21,176 nt of DNA from CAMBDR01 sp046597185 (GTDB lineage: Bacteria > Pseudomonadota > Gammaproteobacteria > Burkholderiales > Burkholderiaceae_D): the NCBI GenBank assembly GCA_046597185.1, contig JBKJLF010000061.1:1-21176 (forward strand), written 5' to 3'. Each line of letters starts with the position of its first letter. Positions within the stretch are counted from its first letter, which is position 1. Both the position numbers and the translations under genes were made by a program. The notes under the pieces are model-generated. The model was not told the DNA's origin. It was given only the letters and a program-made list of their open reading frames with translations, and searched no databases. Shown piece after piece: positions 7,434 to 15,675 of this stretch.

Positions 7434-7537
7434 AGTCGTTTAAAAGTTGCGTGCTTCAGGTTGAGCGTAGCAAGGTGGGGGAGGGAATTGCGTGGTAAGG
7501 TGGGCGGTGTTGCATGGTGTTGCCTGATGTTGCTTTG
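7434..7537 (-). promoter_or_regulatory. C-rich, G-poor rho leader: candidate autoregulatory rut site
   Basis: The transcript strand from about 7537 to 7434 is dominated by C and A and very poor in G. In an 88-nt core I counted about 40 C and 11 G. Three copies of a CAACAYC-like unit recur with exact 10-nt spacing (GCAACA starting at 7533, 7523 and 7513), followed by a run CCCTCCCCCACC. A C-over-G bubble without structure is what Rho binds. In E. coli, rho is known to be attenuated by Rho within its own leader. That this leader does the same is inference. Confidence 0.6.
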
Positions 7538-7543
7538 TAGTGC

Positions 7544-7572
7544 ATTATGCCGTGCCGCCCGGCCGATTGTAA
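7544..7572 (-). promoter_or_regulatory. Possible rho promoter
   Basis: On the minus strand TTACAA (7572-7567) and CATAAT (7549-7544) are spaced by 17 nt. The -35 is poor and the -10 fair. The site starts right at the trxA stop codon, so rho could also be read from trxA. Confidence 0.35.
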
Positions 7573-7573
7573 C

Positions 7574-7900
7574 TTAAATATTGCTTTCGATAAATGAGGC
7601 GATGGCTGCTTTTGGCATACCGCCCACTTTTTTCGCAATCTCAACCCCGTTTTTGAACAGGATTAAAGTTGGAATGCCACGAATGCCAAATTTGGTGGAA
7701 ACCTGTTGATTTTTGTCAACGTCGATCTTGGCGATGATAACTTTGCCATCATATTCTTTGGCCAAATCTTCCAGAATCGGGGCGATTTGCTTGCAGGGGC
7801 CGCACCATTCTGCCCAAAAGTCGAGCAATACAGGTTTGTCGGATTTCAGAACGTCAGCGTCAAAAGAGGCATCGGTGATATGTTTAATGTGTTCGCTCAT
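7574..7900 (-). CDS. trxA: Thioredoxin 1
   Basis: A 108-aa protein of normal thioredoxin length. The active site is WCGPC, with Cys33 and Cys36, in the conserved context VLLDFWAEWCGPCKQIAP. The buried Asp (Asp27 in LLDFWAEW) and the cis-Pro segment GIRGIPTLILFKNG are present. It reduces disulphides in cytosolic proteins with electrons from thioredoxin reductase. The ATG is preceded by GGGGAA at 5-9 nt. Upstream of rho by 140 nt on the same strand, the usual trxA-rho pairing in proteobacteria. The C-terminal helix reads VGGMPKAAIASFIESNI, slightly different from the common VGALSK type, which is unremarkable. Confidence 0.97.
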   Translation of the reverse strand: MSEHIKHITDASFDADVLKSDKPVLLDFWAEWCGPCKQIAPILEDLAKEYDGKVIIAKIDVDKNQQVSTKFGIRGIPTLILFKNGVEIAKKVGGMPKAAIASFIESNI

Positions 7901-8252
7901 GGTTTCCCCGGATTGAGGGCTTGTTAGAAAGATTAAAAATAAGGATTAAAATTAAGAAGACTAAAAAAAGTATTGGGTATCTTGGGTGTGATTCGGAAAA
8001 TACAAGGCTCTAAGTGGTTTCGTATCAACACCATACGAGTATTTTGGGTGGGAATTTTTAGAAATAATAACCTATTTTTAGGAAAATCGCTGTAACGGCT
8101 TAAAAAAAGCGTCGAATTAGCCGGGTTCCCGGGCTGAAGCACTAAAATAGGGGCCAGCGCTGCTATTTGAATTGCTGTTGTGATAACGAAACAATGATTT
8201 TTGCATGGTTCCTGGCGCACGCTGTTGTATTTTTACGAATCTGAAAGGTTTT
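7901..8252. other. AT-rich divergent spacer between trxA and the AddB-like gene
   Basis: No gene was found. The half nearest trxA (about 7920-8110) is clearly richer in A and T than the surroundings. It holds an inverted repeat TCGTAT (8020-8025) / ATACGA (8033-8038) with a 7-nt gap. It also holds two near-identical 17-18 nt direct repeats, starting GTATCTTGGGTG at 7977 and GTATTTTGGGTG at 8039, and two ATTTTTAG words around 8054 and 8074. It must carry the promoters of both flanking genes. No promoter with two good boxes was found. Confidence 0.5.
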
Positions 8253-10985
8253 ATGTTACCCCATCTGCTCATTTCCCCGCATGCCGATTTCTGGAGCGTG
8301 GTGGCGCGCTTCATTAATGGGCAACAGCGTGCGTTGGCGCAACAAATCATCGTCCCCACCTTTGCCCACGCGCAATGTTTAAAAGCGGCCCTGACCAGCG
8401 CAACGCCGGGCGTGATGTTGGCACCGCCAATCCATACACTCGATGCCTGGCTTGCCTTGCAGTCAGCCTTGGCCTTGCCCGCAAACAGCCAGCGCATGAT
8501 GAGTTTGTTTGCGCAATTGCGTGAGCATAATTGGTTGACAGAATTATTTGGAGCCGCCGATGCGCTTGACCTATTACCGCTGGCCAATACCTTGCTGACT
8601 TTGTTTGATGAATTGAGCGCGGCGTTGGTGCCAACGTGTTTGCCACCGGATTTGCAAACTGATTCGTCCCCCGCTGCGTCGGGAGCGCAACTGGATACAC
8701 GTTGGCAGCAAGCGATGCAGCAATTGGCCTTGCCGGCGCGCAAATTGCTATCGGAAGAGGCGCAATTGGTCTGGACCTTATGGAAAGCCCAACTCGACAG
8801 CGATGACCCGGCCACTATTGGCCAGAGCGCTTTGATGCGTTTGGCGCACAATGCGAAATACCCCTTGCTGTGGATACACCCGGTGCCACCCGATGCGATG
8901 CAACAAGCTTTCTTGCTGGCGTATGCGCGGCACCAGCCTGTGCGCGTGATCACGCTGGACTGGCGCGCCAGCGCGGTGCCCCCCTTGTACGCGCGCGCAT
9001 GGCCTGAATTACTGGCCGCCGATGGTACGGATGGTGGTGGTGGTGCATATGGTGACTATGCTGCGGCAGGCGCTGAGGGTGCGGGCGTCGTCGCTGAACT
9101 CGCCACTGGCGCAATTGCGCTATGCCCGGCTTCCAGCCTTGAGCAAGAAGCGCAGCAAGGTGCGCAAGCTGTTTTGAACTGGCTGCAAGCGGGCAAAACC
9201 CGCATCGCCCTGGTGGCGCAAGACCGGGTGGCGGCGCGCCGCATTCGCGCCTTATTGGAACGTGCCCAAGTCATGGTGGCCGATGAAACCGGTTGGAAAT
9301 TATCGACCACCCGTGCCGCAGCGGCGCTGGCCGCCTGGTTTGATGTGGTAAGTAGCCAGGCCGAAGTGATGGCCTTATTGGACTTTTTAAAGTCGCCCTT
9401 CGTGTGGGCGCATTGGCGCACCAAGTCCGATTGGTTGATGCAGTTGGAAATAATTTTGCGCCGCCAAAATGTGCAAGGTGGTTGGAATGCCATTTTGCAA
9501 GCCTTACCCGTCTCGTTTCGCCCCGAGCCGCTGATTGATTTAAAAAACATGGCGCAGCAATTTAGTGGGCGCAAAAGCCTGACACAATGGAATGAACTGA
9601 GCCAGACCATGCTCGAAGCATTGGGCATGAAAGCGGCGCTGGCGCAAGATTTGGCGGGCCAGCAAGTGTTGGCGCTGTTAGCCGATATAGGCAGCGCCAA
9701 CCACGAGCAAAGCGCTCGCTTTCATCTGCCGGAGTGGCGCGCCTGTGTCAGCCTGGAAATGGAAGCGACGCCGTTTGTGGCCGCGCAGGTGGATCACCGG
9801 GTGGTAATGCTGCCCTTGAATGGCGCACGCTTGCGGCGTTTTGAGGCGGTGTTAATGGTCGGTTGCGACAGCCTTGCGCTACCTTCGCAACCGTCGGAAA
9901 TCCTGTTCTTTGCCAATGCCGTGCGGCGCGAATTGGGCTTGGCCACGCGGGAGGCGCGGCAACAACAGCAATTGCGCGATTTTTCCGAAATCCTGCTCAG
10001 CGGGGCCGAAGTATTACTGTCGTGGCAGCAATTTAAAAATGGTGAACCCAATGCCATCTGTGCCTGGTTGGAGCGCCTGCAATTGGTGCTGGCGCGGGAA
10101 AAACTGCCACCCTTGCCGCAAGTAACGCTCAGCTTGAGCCTGCAACGCTTGCAGCCGCAACCGACCCTGCCACCGCAGCCCAGCGCAGCCAATTTATTGC
10201 CGCAAAAACTCTCGGCCAGTGGCTATCAAAAATTTTTGGCTTGCCCCTACGCGTTTTTTGCGCGCCAAATGCTGCACCTGAGCCAGGATGATGTCTTTTC
10301 CGATTTGCCGGAAAAGCGCGATTATGGCGATTGGCTGCATGGTATTTTGTATCAATACCATGAGCAATTGCGCCTGGAACCGATGCAAAATCGCCAGAGT
10401 TTATTGAACGCGGTATCGGCGCAAAAATTTGAACAGGAATTGCAACAAGGTGCCGGCGCACTTGGTTTTTATGTGCGCTGGCAGCAAACCATGCCGCGTT
10501 ATCTTGAATGGGCCGAACAACAAGCTGAGCAATGGCAATACCAGGCGGGCGAACAACAGCGCGAACGCCTGATGACTTGGGGACAAAATCAGGGCCAGGT
10601 ATGCCAGGTATTGTTGCACGGGCGGCTGGATCGGATCGATCAGCGGATCGATCAGGATAGTCAAGGGCAGCGCGTAATTATCGATTATAAAACCACTGGC
10701 ATGACCGAATTGAATGCCAAGCTCAAAGGGGAGGATCAGCAATTGGCGTTTTATGGCTTGCTCGACCCGGAAGCGACCCAGGCTGGCTTTTTAAGCCTGG
10801 ACAAGAAGAAAATTGATACTGTTTGGGCCAACGATTTCCCCGAGCGCAGGCAACGACTGGAACAGCATATTTTACAAAGCATGCAAGCGCTGCAAGCGGG
10901 GGCGGTCTTGCCTGCCAACGGCAACGCCAGCGCTTGCGAGTATTGCGAAATGGGCGGATTATGCCGCAAAGGGGCGTGGGCATGA
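8253..10985 (+). CDS. AddB-like Fe-S PD-(D/E)XK nuclease (DNA repair, TIGR03623-like)
   Basis: A 910-aa protein starting at ATG 8253, behind GAAAGG with good spacing. The first ~600 residues resemble an inactivated helicase-like AddB body (IIVPTFAHAQCLKAAL, PIHTLDAWL, later VLMVGCDSLALPSQPSE) without a Walker A. The C-terminal third is a RecB-type nuclease: ASGYQKFLACPYAFFARQ near 658-673, then GRLDRID with Asp793 and VIIDYKTT with Asp811 and Lys813. Cys664 together with Cys895, Cys898 and Cys904 (C-x2-C-x5-C) forms the four-Cys pattern that binds a 4Fe-4S cluster in AddB nucleases. A glycine-rich linker (DGGGGAYGDY) lies near residue 260. It overlaps the next gene by 4 nt, so the two products probably form one complex that resects double-strand ends. 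It is AddB-like rather than a close AddB homologue. Confidence 0.85.
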   Translation: MLPHLLISPHADFWSVVARFINGQQRALAQQIIVPTFAHAQCLKAALTSATPGVMLAPPIHTLDAWLALQSALALPANSQRMMSLFAQLREHNWLTELFGAADALDLLPLANTLLTLFDELSAALVPTCLPPDLQTDSSPAASGAQLDTRWQQAMQQLALPARKLLSEEAQLVWTLWKAQLDSDDPATIGQSALMRLAHNAKYPLLWIHPVPPDAMQQAFLLAYARHQPVRVITLDWRASAVPPLYARAWPELLAADGTDGGGGAYGDYAAAGAEGAGVVAELATGAIALCPASSLEQEAQQGAQAVLNWLQAGKTRIALVAQDRVAARRIRALLERAQVMVADETGWKLSTTRAAAALAAWFDVVSSQAEVMALLDFLKSPFVWAHWRTKSDWLMQLEIILRRQNVQGGWNAILQALPVSFRPEPLIDLKNMAQQFSGRKSLTQWNELSQTMLEALGMKAALAQDLAGQQVLALLADIGSANHEQSARFHLPEWRACVSLEMEATPFVAAQVDHRVVMLPLNGARLRRFEAVLMVGCDSLALPSQPSEILFFANAVRRELGLATREARQQQQLRDFSEILLSGAEVLLSWQQFKNGEPNAICAWLERLQLVLAREKLPPLPQVTLSLSLQRLQPQPTLPPQPSAANLLPQKLSASGYQKFLACPYAFFARQMLHLSQDDVFSDLPEKRDYGDWLHGILYQYHEQLRLEPMQNRQSLLNAVSAQKFEQELQQGAGALGFYVRWQQTMPRYLEWAEQQAEQWQYQAGEQQRERLMTWGQNQGQVCQVLLHGRLDRIDQRIDQDSQGQRVIIDYKTTGMTELNAKLKGEDQQLAFYGLLDPEATQAGFLSLDKKKIDTVWANDFPERRQRLEQHILQSMQALQAGAVLPANGNASACEYCEMGGLCRKGAWA

Positions 10986-13900
10986 TTTCGATGACGCAAA
11001 ATTTGCAGCACCTTCAAGCGGATCAAAGTGCGCAAACTGGGCCAATCGCGCCAACCACCAGCGCGCTGGCCTATGAAAACGATGGCGTGGCCACCAGCGC
11101 CGGGGAATTTATCCAACTCGCCTGCGACCCCGCGCGCAGCGTGGTGGTGGAAGCGTGCGCGGGCAGTGGCAAAACCTGGCTGCTGGTGGCGCGCATGTTG
11201 CGCTTATTGTTGGCCGGGGCGGAACCGGCGCAATTACTCGCCATCACCTTTACCCGCAAAGCCGCGCAGGAAATGCGCGAGCGCTTGCTGCAATTGCTGC
11301 ATCAACTGGCCCTGGCCGATGATGCCCAAATCATGCACTTACTGGAGGAGCGCGGCGTTACCGATGCCAGGCGCTGGCTGATTGACGCGCGCGGCTTGTA
11401 CGAGCGCGTGCTGGCCAGCCCGCAAGCGCTATCGATCGACACCTTCCATAGCTGGTTTGGGCGCTTGCTACCCTTGGCACCGCTGGCGTCAAGCGTGCCG
11501 CACGGGTATAGCCTGAGCGAATCGAATGGGCAATTAATGCATGAAGCGTATAGCGTATTTTTACAACAGGCGATGCAAGATGAGGCGCAGCAAGCGGCCC
11601 TGTTACAGTTGTACCAGCAAGTGGGTGATTCGACCGCGCGCAAATTATTGCAAGCCTTTGTTGATAAACGGGCCGAATGGTGGGCCATGAATTTGCATGG
11701 CGATGAACCTTTGCAAGCCTTGCAGGATTTGTGCGGTGAAGATGGCTTGTTGGATGCGCGGCTGCAAGTTTGGCAAGATCAGGGCTTAAATCAGGGCTTA
11801 AATCAGCGCTTGCTGCAAGTGGCCAACTTACTGGGGCGCGGCACTGCGCCAAATCAAAAATTGGCGACGGAAATTGAACGGGTTTTAACGGGGCCAGCCA
11901 GTATTGACGCGTTTGATGCATTGCGCGGCGCTTTTCTGACCCAAGCGGATCAAGCCCGGGCTGTGCCTTCCAACAAAGCCCTGAACGCCGCGCTGGCCGC
12001 GCATTTTTCCGGCGCTGACGGGGTCGCGCAATTTGCTGCTGAATTTGTCAACTTGGCTCAAACTTTGCTGCAATTGGAAGCGCGCAGCAAAGAACCCTTG
12101 GTGCTGGCACTGAATAAGGCTTTGTTTTGCGCCGGTAGCGCTTATCTGGCCTGCTATCAAACCATCAAAGCCCAGCAGCGCCTGTTTGATTTTGCCGATC
12201 TGGAATGGCATGTCTACCGCCTGCTCAGCAATCCCGAGCATGCCGCCTACCTGCAAGCGCGGCTGGATGCGCGCTACAAACACATCTTGCTCGATGAATT
12301 TCAGGACACCAACCCCTTGCAGTGGCAAATTGTGCAAAGCTGGCTGGGCGGTTATGGCGGCGATGGCAGTGATGGCGCACCCAGTGTTTTTATTGTGGGA
12401 GACCCGAAACAATCGATTTATCGTTTCCGCCGCGCCGACCCCAGAGTATTCGATGCAGCCCAGCAGTTCTTGCGCGCGCAAGGGGCCAGCTTGTTGCGCA
12501 CCAATCAAACCCGGCGCAATGCCACGGCGGTGATCGATGCCTTAAACGCCAGCTTTGGCGATAATCCCCGCTTCGTGGCGCAAACCACGTTGGCGCTAAG
12601 TAGAGGGTTGGCTTACCGCTTGCCGTTGGTGCGGGGTGAGGGGGAGGAGGAGGGGCAAGGTGGGCAAGCGTCAGACATGAAGTCGGCTTTAGGCGATGCA
12701 GGCGATGCAGGCGATGCAGCCGATGTAGCCGGAGCCGGGGCGGCCTTGCGCGACCCCTTGCGCTGCGCCTTGCCTGAAGCCGTGCACGACGTGTATCGCG
12801 CCGAGGCGGCTCAATTGGCGCGAGTGTTGTGGCAGCTCAGGCAAAGCCATCAATTGCAATGGTCAGATATGATGTTGCTGGTGAAAAAGCGCACCCATTT
12901 GGCCGCCTATGAAGCCGCGTTTCGCAGTGCGGGCATTCCGTTTGTCTCCGATAAACGCGGCGGTTTATTGCAAACGCTGGAAGTAGCCGATCTGAGCGCC
13001 TTACTCAATTTTTTAATACTACCCGCTTCCGATTTATCGTTGGCCCATATCCTGAAAAGCCCGATTTTTGCCGCCAGCGATAATGATTTGATTTTGCTGG
13101 CCAGCAGCCCCGGCTATCACTGGTGGCAGCGTCTGGTGTTGTTGTGCGAAGACAAGGCTGCAGACGCCGCGCCTGGCTCAGCCGTCCCTTCAGCAGCGCT
13201 GCGGCGCGCCCATGAATTGCTGGGCCAATGGCTAAACATGGCCCCGCATTTGCCGGTGCATGATTTACTCGATCAAATTTTGCATCAGGGCCAGATTTTG
13301 CCGCGCTATTTGGCCGCCAGTCATGCTGGCATGCGTGGCCAGGTACAAGGCAATATCGAAGCGTTTATCGAACTGGCGTTGAATATGGATGCCGGGCGTT
13401 ACCCCAGCTTACCCAAGTTTATCGCCGCACTGGAAACCTTGCGGCGCGAAGCTGAAAACGATGCGCCCAATGAAGCCAATATCGACCTTTCCGTGAATGC
13501 GGCCAGAATTCTCACCATTCATAGCGCCAAAGGTTTGGAAGCGCCGCTGGTGGCTGTATTGGATGCCAACCATAGCCAGGGCTTGCGTGACGATAACGGC
13601 ATTTTGTGCGAATGGCCGCAAGACCGGATTGCGCCCACCCATTTTTCAACTTTTGCCAAAGCGGATGAGCGTGGCGCGGCGCGCGACCCTATTTTTGCCA
13701 GTGAAGAAGCCTTAAAGCAGCAGGAAGACTGGAATTTGCTCTACGTTGCGCTGACCCGTGCCAAGCAGATATTTTTAATCAGCGGTGTGGCTTCGGGCAA
13801 AAAAAATGATGTCGATGGGATCGTGGCGAAAAATTGGTATGCGCGCTTGCAATTGCCATTGTGGCCGCAGGCTGAGGAGCAAGCCGCCACCATGGCCGAT

Positions 13901-14500
13901 CCACAAGCCGCCACCACGGCTGAAGCTCAAACCGATCCACCGGTGGACGCGGCGGCACAATCATTCGATTGGCCTTTGTATAACCCAAAAGCCCAGCCTG
14001 CCAGCGCCCGGTCAGGCCAGCTTGCCGAGTCAGCCCCGTTAGCGCCCAGCGAGGAGCAAATAGAAGGGCGCTTGCTGCATCTGTTATTGGAACGTGTTAC
14101 CAGTCAGGCTTGGCCCTGGCATCTGCCCGACGCTGCCGCCATTGCACACTGGCTGCCTTGTCCGGCGGCCATGGCCCCGGTTTTGCGCAAGCAGGCCCAG
14201 ACTATTTTAAATCACGCCGATTTACAGCGCTTTTTCGACCCCACGCAGTACCAGGCGGCTTATAATGAGCAAGAAATTTTGATCGGTGAGTTGGTGTTGC
14301 GTATGGATCGCATGGTGTTGACGCACGATGCGGTTTGGATTTTGGATTACAAGCGCCAATTATTGGCCGTAGAAATGGCCGACTACACCCGCCAATTGCG
14401 TGAATATGGTTTTTGGGTGCGGCAAGTTTATCCGGCGCGGCAAGTGCGCGCCATACTGATCGCCGCCAATGGCGTGGTGCAGGAAGTGGAGATTGAATAA
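10982..14500 (+). CDS. AddA-like UvrD-family helicase-nuclease
   Basis: A 1172-aa protein. The start at ATG 10982 is chosen for the ATGA overlap with the AddB-like stop and the AAAGGGGCG just upstream; ATG 10991 is an alternative. All superfamily 1A helicase motifs are visible: ACAGSGKT (Lys64), AITFTRKAAQEMRERL, SIDTFHSWFGRLL, LLDEFQDTN (Asp438, Glu439), VGDPKQSIYRFRRADP, ILTIHSAKGLEAPLVA and LLYVALTRAKQ. The C-terminus has the RecB-family nuclease motifs: Asp1109 in LRMDRM, and Asp1122 and Lys1124 in ILDYKR. The protein is therefore a 3'-5' translocase plus nuclease that works with the preceding gene product on DNA ends. Two in-frame tandem repeats (near 11778 and 12692) create small low-complexity insertions. 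Confidence 0.9.
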   Translation: MISMTQNLQHLQADQSAQTGPIAPTTSALAYENDGVATSAGEFIQLACDPARSVVVEACAGSGKTWLLVARMLRLLLAGAEPAQLLAITFTRKAAQEMRERLLQLLHQLALADDAQIMHLLEERGVTDARRWLIDARGLYERVLASPQALSIDTFHSWFGRLLPLAPLASSVPHGYSLSESNGQLMHEAYSVFLQQAMQDEAQQAALLQLYQQVGDSTARKLLQAFVDKRAEWWAMNLHGDEPLQALQDLCGEDGLLDARLQVWQDQGLNQGLNQRLLQVANLLGRGTAPNQKLATEIERVLTGPASIDAFDALRGAFLTQADQARAVPSNKALNAALAAHFSGADGVAQFAAEFVNLAQTLLQLEARSKEPLVLALNKALFCAGSAYLACYQTIKAQQRLFDFADLEWHVYRLLSNPEHAAYLQARLDARYKHILLDEFQDTNPLQWQIVQSWLGGYGGDGSDGAPSVFIVGDPKQSIYRFRRADPRVFDAAQQFLRAQGASLLRTNQTRRNATAVIDALNASFGDNPRFVAQTTLALSRGLAYRLPLVRGEGEEEGQGGQASDMKSALGDAGDAGDAADVAGAGAALRDPLRCALPEAVHDVYRAEAAQLARVLWQLRQSHQLQWSDMMLLVKKRTHLAAYEAAFRSAGIPFVSDKRGGLLQTLEVADLSALLNFLILPASDLSLAHILKSPIFAASDNDLILLASSPGYHWWQRLVLLCEDKAADAAPGSAVPSAALRRAHELLGQWLNMAPHLPVHDLLDQILHQGQILPRYLAASHAGMRGQVQGNIEAFIELALNMDAGRYPSLPKFIAALETLRREAENDAPNEANIDLSVNAARILTIHSAKGLEAPLVAVLDANHSQGLRDDNGILCEWPQDRIAPTHFSTFAKADERGAARDPIFASEEALKQQEDWNLLYVALTRAKQIFLISGVASGKKNDVDGIVAKNWYARLQLPLWPQAEEQAATMADPQAATTAEAQTDPPVDAAAQSFDWPLYNPKAQPASARSGQLAESAPLAPSEEQIEGRLLHLLLERVTSQAWPWHLPDAAAIAHWLPCPAAMAPVLRKQAQTILNHADLQRFFDPTQYQAAYNEQEILIGELVLRMDRMVLTHDAVWILDYKRQLLAVEMADYTRQLREYGFWVRQVYPARQVRAILIAANGVVQEVEIE
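11778..11813 (+). repeat. In-frame 12-nt tandem repeat in the AddA-like gene
   Basis: The unit ATCAGGGCTTAA occurs twice (11778-11789, 11790-11801) with a third degenerate copy. It encodes QGLNQGLNQRLL. Being a multiple of three, copy changes keep the frame. Confidence 0.85.
12692..12727 (+). repeat. In-frame 9-nt tandem repeat in the AddA-like gene
   Basis: GGCGATGCA is repeated three times exactly (12692-12718) plus a degenerate GCCGATGTA. It encodes GDAGDAGDAADV within an acidic, glycine-rich linker (GEGEEEGQGG just before). The linker sits after helicase motif IV. Confidence 0.9.
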
Positions 14501-14559
14501 AGTTCGCAGTAAAGTTAGATTCGTTAGATTTGATAAAATTAATGAACAAGGAGAGCAAG

Positions 14560-15666
14560 ATGAAAACCAAGGCCGCAGTGGCGTGGCAGGCAGGTAAGCC
14601 TTTGAGCATAGAAGAAGTTGACCTGGCCCCGCCAGGCCCGGGTGAAGTGCTGGTGGAAGTGAAGGCCAGCGGCATTTGCCATACTGACCATTTCACCCTG
14701 AGCGGGGCCGACCCGGAAGGCATCTTCCCCGCCATTTTGGGCCATGAAGGGGCGGGCATTGTGCGTGAAATCGGGGCCGGCGTAAAGAGCTTGCGCGTGG
14801 ACGATCATGTCATTGCGCTGTACACGCCGGAATGCCGCGAATGTAAATTTTGTCTGTCGAAAAAAACCAATTTGTGCCAAGCCATCCGCTCTACCCAGGG
14901 CCGTGGCCTGATGCCGGATGCCACCAGTCGTTTTTCCATCGATGGCAAGCCGATTTTTCACTACATGGGCACCTCCACCTTTTCCAACTTCATCGTGGTG
15001 CCAGAAATCGCGCTGGCAAAAATCCGTTCCGATGCGCCGTTTGACAAAGTTTGCTATATCGGCTGCGGCGTTACCACCGGCATCGGGGCCGTGCTCTTCA
15101 CCGCCAAGGTGGAAGCGGGGGCCAATGTGGTGGTGTTTGGATTGGGCGGCATCGGTTTAAATGTAATCCAGGGCGCGCGCATGGTGGGGGCCAATAAAAT
15201 CATCGGCGTGGACATCAACCCCGCGCGCGAAGCCATGGCGCGCAAATTCGGCATGACCGATTTCATCAATCCCAATGACACGCAAAACGTGGTTGATGCC
15301 ATTATTGGCCTGACCGATGGCGGTGCCGATTACAGCTTTGAATGCATCGGCAATGTGGATGTCATGCGCCAGGCGCTGGAATGCTGCCACAAGGGTTGGG
15401 GCCAATCCATCATCATCGGGGTGGCCGGGGCAGGGCAGGAAATCGCCACCCGCCCGTTTCAACTGGTCACTGGTCGGGTTTGGAAAGGCTCGGCCTTTGG
15501 CGGCGCGCGCGGACGCACCGATGTACCGAAAATTGTGGATTGGTATATGGATGGCAAAATCAATATCGACGATTTGATCACCCACCGCCTGCCACTGGAG
15601 CGGATTAATGAAGGCTTTGACTTAATGGAGCGCGGTGAATCGATACGCTCCGTGGTGCTATATTAA
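14560..15666 (+). CDS. frmA: S-(hydroxymethyl)glutathione dehydrogenase / class III alcohol dehydrogenase
   Basis: A 368-aa protein. ATG 14560 is preceded by AAGGAG at 6 nt spacing and gives the normal family N-terminus MKTKAAVAWQAGKPLSIEEV. Catalytic zinc ligands Cys40, His62 and Cys169 (GICHTD, GHEGAG, GCGVTTG) and structural zinc Cys92, 95, 98 and 106 are all present. The Rossmann motif GLGGIG at 194-199 and Asp218 point to NAD. TQGRGLMPDATSRF is typical of class III. It oxidises the adduct of formaldehyde and glutathione to S-formylglutathione, and also reduces S-nitrosoglutathione. It lies 59 nt after the AddA-like gene with its own ribosome-binding site. The usual next gene, S-formylglutathione hydrolase (frmB/fghA), is absent here; a convergent TPR gene ends 9 nt beyond the stop. 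Confidence 0.96.
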   Translation: MKTKAAVAWQAGKPLSIEEVDLAPPGPGEVLVEVKASGICHTDHFTLSGADPEGIFPAILGHEGAGIVREIGAGVKSLRVDDHVIALYTPECRECKFCLSKKTNLCQAIRSTQGRGLMPDATSRFSIDGKPIFHYMGTSTFSNFIVVPEIALAKIRSDAPFDKVCYIGCGVTTGIGAVLFTAKVEAGANVVVFGLGGIGLNVIQGARMVGANKIIGVDINPAREAMARKFGMTDFINPNDTQNVVDAIIGLTDGGADYSFECIGNVDVMRQALECCHKGWGQSIIIGVAGAGQEIATRPFQLVTGRVWKGSAFGGARGRTDVPKIVDWYMDGKINIDDLITHRLPLERINEGFDLMERGESIRSVVLY

Positions 15667-15675
15667 TTGCTTGCA

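Noticed and set aside
8117..8953. 278-codon open frame antisense to the AddB-like gene
   Set aside because: Cys- and Ser-rich composition typical of a shadow frame. The plus strand has coherent AddB-like protein with a good start, and this frame has no credible start signal.
9024..9085. GGT-rich stretch as a regulatory repeat
   Set aside because: It is in frame in the AddB-like gene and encodes a glycine-rich linker, which explains it.
9056..9700. 214-codon minus-strand open frame inside the AddB-like gene
   Set aside because: Shadow of a GC-biased coding frame, with no domain or start signal.
10982..14500. Calling the nuclease-helicase pair RecB/RecC or true addA/addB
   Set aside because: Motifs show an AddAB-type layout with a Fe-S nuclease in the first gene, but similarity by eye is only to the broad family, so no gene symbols were assigned.
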